Shown here: in pieces, positions 1 to 7,841 of the stretch
Layout of the letters: each line of letters opens with the position of its first letter
Numbering within the stretch: the stretch's first letter is position 1
Translations under genes and position numbers: made by a program
The notes under the pieces: generated by a model
Database searches by the model: none
Seen by the model: only the letters and a program-made list of their open reading frames with translations
What the model was told of the DNA's origin: nothing
Assembly: GCA_003024985.2 (NCBI GenBank)
Contig: PXIH01S0026255.1
DNA length: 12,697 nt
From: Euperipatoides rowelli
Taxonomy: Eukaryota > Onychophora > Udeonychophora > Euonychophora > Peripatopsidae
Reading direction: 5' to 3' (one strand)

Positions 1-650
1 TTAATTTAATTAATTAATCAACTTTAAACCATAGGTTTATACATTATGTGCCTTAACAAATCATAACAGTAAATATAAAAGTTATATGTTAAAGTTAACC
101 AAAAGTGAATTCGTTTATTATTTTCATAACATAATAAGAATAAAGTAATTGCTTCAATTATCTCCAATTATCTTCGCTGTAGTAAATAGATAATCAAATT
201 GATTTAGAGAAGAAAATGATTATGTTTAAAGATTTAATTTTAATTCATTAATATAAATTTCATTTATTGAAAAGTTTTAAACTATAATTCTTCGCCTATA
301 AAATGGTTAACAAATGCAAATATATACATATATATATATTTATTTAGACTAATTATTATCACTGTAGGTAGTAATTGATTTTTGCACTTATCAACTTACT
401 GTATATACAATTTTCAAAAATCGTTTTATTCGCTGCAAGAAAGAAATGTTTTATTGGCTCTACTTCTCTTTCAGGATAAAACTGACATGAAATGGAATTT
501 ATTAGTACTTTATGTTTAAAAACATCTAAGAAATATACACTTAATTTCTATCAATTTTAATATATATTTTATTGGTAACTACTATAATCATTTGCTTGTT
601 CTTTAGCATTATATGGTCCAAAAGTAATACCTTATTATTCGGCTAATAGA
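1..650. other. AT-rich intergenic DNA, no gene seen
   Basis: This stretch is strongly AT-rich and no reading frame of useful length or recognisable composition was found on either strand. The only local structure noticed is a short TA-rich microsatellite at about 320-342, made of alternating TATATACATATATATATATT. No homology to the retrotransposon or to the flanking satellite was seen. Confidence 0.6.
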
Positions 651-719
651 TAGGATTTGTATATTCTGGCTCAATTCCTGTTTCATTGTTTCCTGTTTCC
701 GGCCACATAACTTCCGGTT

Positions 720-1245
720 CTTGGCAAAAAATCCAAGATGGCCAACTTCTGGTTACTGTTTCTTATAGGTTTAAGGCTTTTTTTACTGAAAAAGACATCA
801 TTTAACCGGAAATGATATTATGATGCATTATTTGACAAATTATTACCCATAATTCAATACAAAATCCAAGATGGCCGACTTCCGGTTCCTGTTTCTTAAA
901 GTTATAGGGGCTTTTTAATACCGGAAGTTATATCATGACTTCCTATTCTTTGTTAGTAGTTCTGACTCACATCCCATCATGCATTGCAAAAATCTAAGAT
1001 GGCCAACTTCTGGTTCCTGTTATTCTGATAGATGCCCCTCCCTCTCACAATTAACCGGCACTTCCAGTTCCTGTTATGTGACTTCCAGTTCCTGTTCTAT
1101 TGTTTCAGTTTCTGGCTCACCTCCATCATGCATTGCAATCCAAGATGGCCAACTTCTGGTTCCTGTTCTATTGTCTTTTTTTGGCTCACATTACCCATTG
1201 TTCTACACATTCAAGATGGCCTCCTTGAATTTCAAAGTTATTTTA
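720..1245 (+). repeat. Degenerate repeat of an AAGATGGCC-containing motif
   Basis: Five copies of a motif of about 30 bp, consensus roughly ATCCAAGATGGCC followed by AACTTCTGGTTCCTGTT, begin near 731, 864, 992, 1138 and 1210. The spacings are about 133, 128, 146 and 71 bp, so this is a degenerate tandem or interspersed repeat with variable linkers. Copies 3 and 4 are also preceded by a shared CATCATGCATTGCA. The copy at 864 reads GATGGCCGACTTCCGG, which resembles a YY1-type site next to an ETS-type site (established motif knowledge; function here is not shown). The two short overlapping reading frames in this stretch are serine- and cysteine-rich products of the repeat and are not called as genes. 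Confidence 0.7.
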
Positions 1246-1490
1246 GTGTATGGGAATGTTTTGTCCAATTGGATTAATATTGTGGCTGTCATTGGTACTG
1301 TATGACTTCACAAGATGGATGGGGTTGAGTAGCAGGGTAAAATCTAAAATAAAAAGAAAAGAAAAAAGGTAATTAATATATGTGATATAATAAAATCTAA
1401 AGTCATATAAAAATAAATAAAAACGTTAGAAAACAATAACTTAGAAAAAAAAAATAACAGAAAAAATAACTTAGATAAAGTTATGAAAAC
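1245..1490. other. AT-rich spacer, nothing recognised
   Basis: The stretch is AT-rich with A-runs near 1340-1360 and 1440-1465. No gene, RNA or mobile element is apparent. It leads directly into the satellite unit that the retrotransposon interrupts. Confidence 0.5.
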
Positions 1491-1665
1491 TATTTATGTT
1501 TTGAAATGATGCAAGTCTTTTAGTTATTTTCATCCTTATTATTTGTAGGGATAATTTTTATCAAAATATTGATACTGAACCTGTTAATCTAAATGCCGTA
1601 CTAAGTAATTTTTATTATGGTGATGTTTTGTTGAGTAGGATTAAGATTTATCCCAAGCTGTTGAT
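1491..1665 (+). repeat. 213-bp satellite, unit A (left part, interrupted)
   Basis: The unit begins TATTTATGTTTTGAAATG and runs to the left edge of the retrotransposon. It aligns with 12006-12165 and shares TTTGTAGGGATAATTT, AATATTGATACTGA and GATGTTTTGTTGAGT-type blocks. The interrupted unit resumes at 11968, and 175 bp on the left plus 38 bp on the right give exactly 213 bp to the next unit start. A submotif like CTGTTGATCTAAAT recurs inside the units, and the element inserted within one copy of it. Confidence 0.8.
1662..1665. repeat. Target site duplication TGAT (left)
   Basis: TGAT directly abuts the left end of the retrotransposon (TGTGAGACACC) and is repeated directly after its right end at 11964-11967. 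A 4-bp duplication is usual for Ty3/gypsy integrases. The call is supported independently by the 213-bp satellite register, which is exact only when one TGAT is removed. Confidence 0.85.
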
Positions 1666-2640
1666 TGTGAGACACCTATTATAGAATAGGGTTCCTAGAA
1701 CGAGAGGATGAGGAAAGTGAGATGGTGAGACTCGAAATCGATATTTGACATATACATACCTATCGACCATAATCANCCGAGATTTACAAATGTTCTTATT
1801 AACAAAAAAAATAAAAAATAAATAAATTTCAAGTGCAGTACCCAGACAATGCTGCCAAGTAATAATCGTATGGGATCCTGAGAGAAAATATTTTATTGTT
1901 CTAACAAGGATTGACAACAATATAACAATAGGTTATCTAGTACTGGAAGGAAACACTGTACTTTTCTCTCATTATAGCATTAAATTAGCTATAATAAAAA
2001 AATAATATCATGATGGGTATGCTGGGACAGGCAACTGGCATGGTGGTGACAGATACAGAAGTGTATANGGGTGATCAAGGGTTANAGGNAAATAGGGTAC
2101 TAGTTTGGGTTAATGCTGATAAAATTGGGATTAACAAACTATTACAAATGGGGGGACTAAGAGAGTGAACTGGTAACGTTAATGACTAGATAATTAACTG
2201 AGCATAAGTCTTATTGTAAGAAAGCCCCAAATCAGTAGGTTGTCCACATGCCTGGCTGAATGAACCAGCAGATCCAATTAATATTAATAATCATTTTTTA
2301 TACTGTATATATTATATGGTTTGTATGTAAAATTGTAATGTGATTGTGCACATATCAGGATGATGTGACTGACATAGTTATGCAAAAAAAATTCATAAAA
2401 ACATACACTAAGGAATATGGTGTTCAACAAAAAAAAAAATACTATCAAGTATATACAATGTGTATTTTAAATTATTAAAAAAAAGGCTAGCCACAGCGTT
2501 TAATATTAAATTCACAATAGCTATAATAATGTTAAATAATGAATATTGGATACTTAAACCCTATCCCAACATTTTAGGATGAGATAAAATATTTTGCCCC
2601 AAATGAAAATATAGTGGTACTACTAATTATTAAAAGCTAA

Positions 2641-2856
2641 AATGTTTACCTGATCAGCCAGGCACAGCAATGTAGTATCATATCAATTATCCCACTGGCA
2701 AAATGTATATCATCTATGGTTGTTGACACAAGGGTTGTTTGGATTCAGAATGGCAAGATTCACAACATAGCGGTTCGACAACAACGGTATGTGATGTTCA
2801 ATGGATATGTCCACTGTACTAGTTTGCTGCAATCCAAAAACTGCCAGGATAGTTAA
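2641..2856 (+). other. Open exon-like segment antisense to the LTR (left copy)
   Basis: There are 71 codons open after an in-frame TAA at 2638-2640. The product has an ordinary protein-like composition, including the stretch VVDTRVVWIQNGKIHN and several cysteines. A good splice-donor-like sequence, ACG|GTATGT, lies near the VRQQR codons. The right LTR has the same segment (about 10290-10495) but with an in-frame TGA. I do not recognise the product. It may be a fragment of a host or viral gene captured antisense in U3, or a chance open frame. The codon differences between the LTRs do not look selected. Confidence 0.25.
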
Positions 2857-3045
2857 CTGTATTCGCATTCGTTAGATAACTATATTGTTGACTAATAATT
2901 TTAAAATAATTATAGTTACGCTGTCTTCCTATTATGTTATGTTCGGTAGCATTGACCAAAAAAAATAATGGACAAGCGTTAATGTTGGCCACTGTTTACT
3001 AAACAAACAATTCACAAACGTTAAAATGTATTTTGAATTATTGTT

Positions 3046-3264
3046 GTGTTCTCATGTGGCAAAATAAGAGGCTATTTGAACAAATCTTATATCGGTAATA
3101 TGTATGATGGATGTCTGCCATTATATAACGTTACATCTATGACTATATCTCCAAATTGCTCTAATCACTGTTATTTATTTACTATAATGATGACAACGTT
3201 ACTCACTACAGTTGCAGATGGTCTAAAGGGAATTTTGGAAGAGCTGAATCCATTGACAGTTTAG
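3046..3264 (+). other. Antisense exon-like segment, frameshifted copy (left LTR)
   Basis: This is the left-LTR counterpart of the open segment at 10685-10954. It shares GYLNKSYIGNMYDGC and the block with SMTISPNCSNHCYLFT. A 1-nt deletion near 3182-3190 relative to the right copy changes the frame, so the downstream part differs and ends early. It begins at GTG, not ATG. The product is not recognised. See the right-copy entry for the interpretation. Confidence 0.2.
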
Positions 3265-3310
3265 TTGGCAATCCTCTATGCTATGATCCATATCCCATTA
3301 CATTCAATGC

Positions 3311-3442
3311 ATAAGTTTCAAATTCACCATATTGCAATTTTATTTTGTGCATCGTGATTATAAATGCAATGTAGATTTCGAGATACCAATAGCAGGACCA
3401 AACATATTTGTCAAAAGGCTTTACAGGTTCACAAAACAATAA
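3311..3442 (+). other. Antisense exon-like segment in U3 (left LTR)
   Basis: An open stretch of 43 codons ends in TAA. It includes DYKCNVDFEIPIAGPNIF, which reads as a plausible folded-protein sequence. The right LTR has one extra A in this region (about 11029) that breaks the frame. Downstream, at about 3740-3760, lies a pyrimidine tract ending TTTCAG, which would be a good splice acceptor on this strand. It is followed by 33 open codons beginning IKRQHNLIGG and then TGA. The segment cannot be assigned to a family and chance is not excluded. Confidence 0.2.
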
Positions 3443-4324
3443 TACAAGCATTTGTTACAATTAATCAAACATGTATCATCCCATACCATTACAATTGGTA
3501 CACCACCATGTTGTACGTCACCATGAGTGGGAATGTTAAACAAAGTATACACAATCTAATTTATAAGTAGATTTGTATCTACATCAATACATATTTATTT
3601 ATATTAAATGTTAATAATAACATTCAGAATATCTTTAAACATAAACAAATCAAATAAAGTACATTATGAAATGATAATGTTAAATGTAATTCAATGTATT
3701 AATTAAATGAAATTGAAATATCAAATGTCAACATGAATAAACTTCCATTTCCTGTTTCAGCATTAAACGCCAACATAATCTAATAGGTGGCTGCACCATC
3801 CAGGACAACATCAGCAACCAAGTTTATAATACGATACAAAAAGTTGCTAGCGCAAGATGAATCAATAATTGACAATTGAATAAAAAAAAGGTGTCAGCTT
3901 TACCATAGCCTAATAAAATAAAGTAAAAATGAATTGAATAAATTGAAATATATTATTAACAACTCCTGCATTCTTTATCACGATGAAACATTTATCCAAA
4001 TACTCAACATAGGCACACACACAAAACTATTTTAATAAAACAACAAAGATAAATCGTTTACGACCTTTTTTTTTATTTGGAAGTAGACTAAACAATTAGT
4101 TAATTAAGACTGGAAAGGTTAACAGGGAAATACCCTGTTGTTAGGAATCTATGATTATGGCTAGTAATTATTGTGATGATGTTGTTGATTAATTGAAGTA
4201 ATATTATCAACGGGTAATATTATACAGACTAAAGATAATATAATAGCAAAATGCATGAGAATGCATCAATGTGAGATTTGTGATCAGCTGATGTAGTAGG
4301 CTAGTCACAAATAGCACAATAGGG

Positions 4325-4338
4325 CTCTTATTTTCTTC
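4325..4338 (-). promoter_or_regulatory. Putative polypurine tract
   Basis: On the element strand the sequence is GAAGAAAATAAGAG, purine-rich but interrupted by T. It is separated from the 3' LTR start by CCCTAT. It overlaps the end of the integrase tail frame (TGA at 4337-4339). This is the only purine-rich stretch next to the 3' LTR, so it is the best candidate primer for plus-strand DNA synthesis. The gap and the T interruption make it weak or decayed. Confidence 0.45.
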
Positions 4339-4870
4339 ATATTATGATGGTGTGACAACCACACTTGTCTGTATACCAGTGCTTGTAACACTTCCTATAT
4401 TGTTTTAATCTTCTCCTAGTGTTATAATTATGAGGTACTAATGTTTCTGGAACGATACTGTTAGTTGATTGAGGTGGCTCTGGCATGTTATTTCTTGGAG
4501 TGCTAGTATCAAAGAAAGTATTGGTTTCCCTCATCGTATTGGGATTAACATGAGTTGGACCTACCAACTCATCTGGTGAAACACTATTTTCGGCAGTCTT
4601 GCCGTCAATCCCACCAGTAAGCATGGCCTTATTTCCATCACTATTTGAGCCTTGAAACTTTATGACTGGGACATTTGTCTTGCTGCTACTTGGGACACAA
4701 TGTGTGGGAACATCTGCAGTATCATTACTAAAGGGGAGTGTGTCGTTCACAACCATGGGTCTATAGAATGGACAAAGGCACTCGACATGTACTCTTTTCA
4801 CTAATGGTTTGTCCATATCATCTCCCTCCACTCCTATTTCATAGCTGACTCTAGTTATAGCTTTCTTCAC
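4337..4870 (-). pseudogene. pol: Integrase C-terminal end of GPY/F module and tail
   Basis: This frame directly follows an in-frame TAA (4871-4873) that cuts the integrase just after the DGPY motif. Its first 43 residues or so continue the GPY/F module, which folds as a small beta-barrel and helps DNA binding in gypsy integrases (VKKAITRVSYEI, then VKRVHVECLCPFYRP). The remaining 130 residues or so are rich in Ser, Thr, Asn and Pro and are probably disordered. They end with a basic segment (NYNTRRRLKQ) of a kind often seen at the ends of gypsy integrases, then TGA next to the polypurine tract. The frame starts at GTG only because the stop precedes it. It is not an independent gene. Confidence 0.8.
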
Positions 4871-5125
4871 TTAATATGGACCATCGTAAACATATTGGAA
4901 GCCTTGTTTACATGTCTTGCCGCGTTTAATCGATCTGTATAGCACCATGTCTCCATCAAACTTAGGTAGTATTTGATTCTTATTGGTGTGCTTGTTGCGT
5001 TTATTCCTCACTGTTTCTTCAAACTTCCATGCTATGTCAAGCACTTCGTTCAACCTCTGGCATAGGTCATCTACAAATTGCTCTGGGGTACCTAGTTCGA
5101 CTGGATGAGACTCTAGAAACCCCAT
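4871..5125 (-). pseudogene. pol: Integrase region between core and GPY/F motif
   Basis: This piece continues the integrase in a different frame from the catalytic core. A frameshift lies near 5125-5140, where the core frame runs into a stop shortly after FGENRNF. It carries the helical stretch typical after the core (TPEQFVDDLCQRLNEVLDIA), then LPKFDGDMVLYR, which matches the KFxxGDxVLxR lead-in of the GPY/F module, and finally DGPY. The TAA right after DGPY truncates it. In sum, all modules of a gypsy integrase C-terminal region are present but are split over two frames and a stop. Confidence 0.85.
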
Positions 5126-5590
5126 TCTGGGAAATTCCGATTCTCGCCAAAAGTTAAAAAGTTTGGGGTGGAATTTAGGCTACTGTTGTGTGAGTTATGT
5201 GCGAATTGTACAAGATGAATCCTATCAGACCATGCTCTTCCTGAATTCCTACACAAGGAGATCAACTTCCTTTTTATTTCCTTATTCATACGTTCAACTA
5301 TACCATTCGTTGCCGGATGGTATGGTGAAGATACATAATGCTTTATTTTCAGGAGAGTAGAAGCCTGGGAGAAAATGCTAGACATGAAATTGCTCCCACA
5401 GTCAGATACTAGACATTCAGGTACTCCGAAAGTGATTATGTAGTGTTTCTCAATGTTTGTCACTACTTCTTCTGTCTTCAATCTTCTCATAGGACACAGT
5501 ACCACATATCTCATGAACATATCAATGATAGTTCATATATATTTATGACCATCACATGAATTTACATTGAGACCTATGATATCGATTGCG
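5113..5590 (-). pseudogene. pol: Integrase catalytic core (D,D(35)E), interrupted
   Basis: Integrase inserts the cDNA into host DNA. The first catalytic Asp lies in IDIIGL (codon 5581-5583). It is followed by an in-frame TGA at 5533-5535, where related integrases have a hydrophobic residue. The open part (from 5520) contains FGVPECLVSDCGSNF with the second Asp at codon 5401-5403, and YHPATNGIVERMNK with the Glu at codon 5293-5295. Exactly 35 residues lie between them, as the D,D(35)E rule requires. The core ends with LTFG, the usual (F/L)xxG signature. The catalytic triad is thus intact at residue level while the frame is not. The open part starts internally, so its first Met is not a real start. 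Confidence 0.92.
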
Positions 5591-6064
5591 ATTTTGCATC
5601 CGGGATGTGTAGGCTTGATAAAGTCCATGACCTGAATTTTCCGCCTGGGAGGACTATTTTTTGGCAAACCTCACACATGTGTAAAAGGTTCCGGATGTCA
5701 TGGAGAAAGGTGTCCCAGAAGTAGTTCTCAAGGATAGTAGTACACATGGCTATGTAACTCACATGATTCACCCATTTCGAAAAGTGAGTGCTGTTCATCA
5801 CTTGTTGGCTAACATTGTTTGGTACACATATAGCATTGATTTTGATTTCTCTTTTTGGAGCAATGTTTATTATGCCTTTGGCCAAAATAAGTTTTTCATC
5901 ATTTTGATATAGTTTTATCCCCTGCTCATATGTAGGCTCCTTACTCAATATTGACCATTAGTCATAAATTCTTTCAGTTACATGTCTTCTTTTTGCGCCG
6001 CTGAAATTTCTTGGTAGGAAACAATCCTACTATTCTCTATCCCTTTCGCTCTCATAGCTAATAC
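5574..6064 (-). pseudogene. pol: Integrase N-terminal HHCC zinc finger and preceding linker
   Basis: From 6064 the RNase H frame continues after a TAA (6065-6067) through a linker that includes RIVSYQEISAAQKEDM, typical of the segment before gypsy integrases. It then hits another TAA at 5978-5980. Near 5950 the coding potential changes frame into an open segment (5948-5574) with an HHCC zinc finger: His55, His62, Cys92 and Cys95 of that segment (H-x6-H-x29-C-x2-C), including FWDTFLHDI and MCEVCQK. A further frameshift near 5630 moves the reading into the frame that encodes the first catalytic Asp. The zinc-binding residues are all present. Damage here amounts to two stops and two frameshifts within about 450 nt. 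Confidence 0.85.
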
Positions 6065-6823
6065 TTAAGAAACAAGGTCAGTGCTGGGAATATTTTCATC
6101 TCTTATTTCTCGTATTGGTACATTTCTGGCATTACTCATTTGTGATCCTTCGGGTAGGGCTGGGTCACCCACCTTCTTATTTCCTAATTTATCGATGTTG
6201 GCTATAGTTGTCTTATCTTCGATTTCTCCACTCACTTGCAGCCCACCTTTTAACGCTATGTTGTGTGCAATGTCATTTCCCCTGTTACTGATACTGGTTG
6301 TGGATGTCTCCCTTTGTATATCCCCTCTAGGTTCGTATTGGGTTAGGTTTACTTGATTTTCGCTGATGTGTTTAGGCTCGCTTATAGTCTCTGTGATAGT
6401 CCCAAAGATACTATTATTGTTAAGTTTCCAGTTTACTTTGAGCAACAGATCTATGAAACGTATTAGACCCCTGATGTCCATTTCATCCTCTAAGGGTTCA
6501 TTGACTGGTAATGGTCCGACAATGTTTGCCCACCTTAGCATATATTTGGTTAAAGTCTTTATGAGGGATGCGTTCTCTGACACAATAGTTATTTCTCTGA
6601 AACTGGCTGAGATCGCTAGTTGAGCAGCTTGGGTCATGGCTTCTATTTCTACTTGCCGCTTAGTGTCACAGTTATCCACTGTACCTTCATAGTCTGCTAA
6701 GTCACAAACTTCCCAGTGAATGTGTATTTTGCCCAACCTGGGATGTGAGTCGTCTTCTATACACTCACCATGCACAAAGGCTATGACCTCAACATTGTTG
6801 GTAACTAAGTTGTTTTCTACCAC
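6065..6823 (-). pseudogene. pol: RNase H1-like domain of pol, catalytic acids mostly lost
   Basis: Residues about 11-195 align with eukaryotic RNase H1-type domains rather than with the gypsy RNase H. VEVIAFVHGEC stands where RNase H1 has the beta-1 strand with TDG. VEIEAMTQAAQLA matches the helix with the conserved AE. EITIVSENASLIKTLTKYM matches the strand with TDS and its helix. RGNDIAHNIALKG matches the final GNExADxLA helix. The second acid is kept (Glu59), but the others are changed: Asp to His18, Asp to Glu83, and Asp to His187. About 40 residues rich in Ser, Thr and Asn sit before the last helix, where the HxPGH loop is expected. The domain should therefore be inactive and perhaps structural. 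It is followed by a 60-residue linker and TAA. No reverse transcriptase precedes it. Confidence 0.75.
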
Positions 6824-7841
6824 TGGACATCTCTATGAAGACATTGTTCATATCACAATTCAGATTAGAATTTGGTATAGTTTGGGTTTTTCCTTCCGTC
6901 GGCATCTTTTCGTTGCTTGACATTTGGCCTTTGCAGGTGGCTTTAGGTGTGGGTTTTACAGTAGTCATTTTCTTCCCTTTTGGCTTCTTCTCTGCTTTCT
7001 TTTGACAACTTCTGACCTGTGGTTTGATGACTTCTATTGTCTTCTTTTCCTGACTTTCATTATGTTCGTTTATGCCAGTGTAATGAGCATGAATCACGTC
7101 CACTGAAGAGTGCTCATCTGTAACAGGTTCCAACTCTGCTACTACTCCACCCCACATGCTTATCTCCCGGTCTTTATAATTGACAATTGCATCATTTGCC
7201 ACTAGGAAATCGACTCCCACTATAGCTTTGTATCCCAATAGTTCAATGCTCTGTAATAGGTGGAATGTGTGGATGAACTGATTGTTCCCCTTGGGGAGCG
7301 TAAAATATAAGTCTATGGATTCGCTAATTGTGGACTTACCATTCAGCACACTCATTATTTCCATAGGTTTTCTGTTTGTTACTTTGTGGATCAGGCCAAG
7401 TTCTCTTACAGTATCATGACTAACTAAGCATAGATCGGATGCGGGATCTAACAGGCACTTTAACATCTTACCCCAAATCCTTAACAAAATCAAGTGTTTA
7501 TTTCTCAAGCTGGTATTTTGACAGGGTCCCTGTTCGTATTTGGTTGTTGAATCTCTAACAATTCTACCTGTGTGTCTCTTCTCTGTAATTTCTGGTATCC
7601 TCTTCAATGTTGATGATTTTGCCAGTGCTTTGGTGGGTTTGATAACTTTGTATGTTTGTTGCTTCGCAGGAGTGTGTAAGGTAAGTTTATTTCTTGCTAT
7701 ACTTGTTTCAACTTTCTTCTCATTTGGATCATCGTGAATGCTTAAAGCCGCCAAGCTATATTGAACTTCAGTGTCATCTTCCTCGATCTCATCTGCGTGA
7801 CTAAATAGATTGCTGACTCGTGGTTTACTAAGTTTACCCAA
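6789..7841 (-). pseudogene. pol: Retropepsin-like protease with basic C-terminal linker
   Basis: This aspartic protease region would process Gag and Pol. Residues 1-115 are a Gag-Pol linker. Residues about 115-230 form the retropepsin: LLDPASDLCLV (active-site Asp132, where D-T/S-G is usual) and, later, YKAIVGVDFLVANDAIVNY, which matches the hhGxDFL signature of gypsy proteases. The active-site Thr-Gly is replaced by Pro-Ala, so activity is doubtful. Residues 260-315 are Lys-rich. The next domain in gypsy pol should be reverse transcriptase, but this frame ends with no RT motif and the following frame is RNase H1-like. The frame is -1 relative to gag, with about 100 nt of overlap (open from 7847). 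No classic slippery heptamer was found, so the shift may be a mutation. The apparent start is TTG and is not a real initiation site. Confidence 0.85.

Larger units (their letters stand above)
1666..4318 (-). repeat. 3' LTR (2653 bp)
   Basis: The sequence is a direct repeat of 8520-11963. In element orientation it starts TGTGCTATTTGTG at 4318 and ends GGTGTCTCACA at 1666. Relative to the other LTR it lacks 491 bp, with the junction at 1782-1784 and the microhomology ATT, and it lacks the SINE-like insertion. A sampled 200-bp stretch (about 2104-2300) differs from its partner by about 6-7 substitutions plus small indels, roughly 3-4%. The missing segment includes the putative TATA box and start of R, so this copy would not be a working promoter. 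No polyadenylation signal of AATAAA type was seen in the short R-U5 portion. Confidence 0.93.

Noticed and set aside
979-1305. Two overlapping + strand reading frames (108 and 81 codons)
   Set aside because: They are translations of the AAGATGGCC repeat, serine- and cysteine-rich in every frame, with no family resemblance.
1648-1920. Minus-strand frame of 90 codons at the left LTR edge
   Set aside because: It crosses the LTR deletion junction, an N and the insertion boundary, so it is a by-product of rearrangement.
1666-4318. An env-like gene in the element
   Set aside because: No coding-strand frame after integrase exists before the LTR; the exon-like stretches in U3 run in the opposite direction.
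4871-6067. Alternative genetic code or stop readthrough to explain in-frame stops in pol
   Set aside because: Both TAA and TGA occur and frameshifts are equally frequent, which fits ordinary decay; gag is read with the standard code.
6081-6920. Several + strand frames opposite the pol region (for example 6081-6356, 6366-6623, 6720-6920)
   Set aside because: They are antisense shadows of the RNase H and protease frames without their own motifs.
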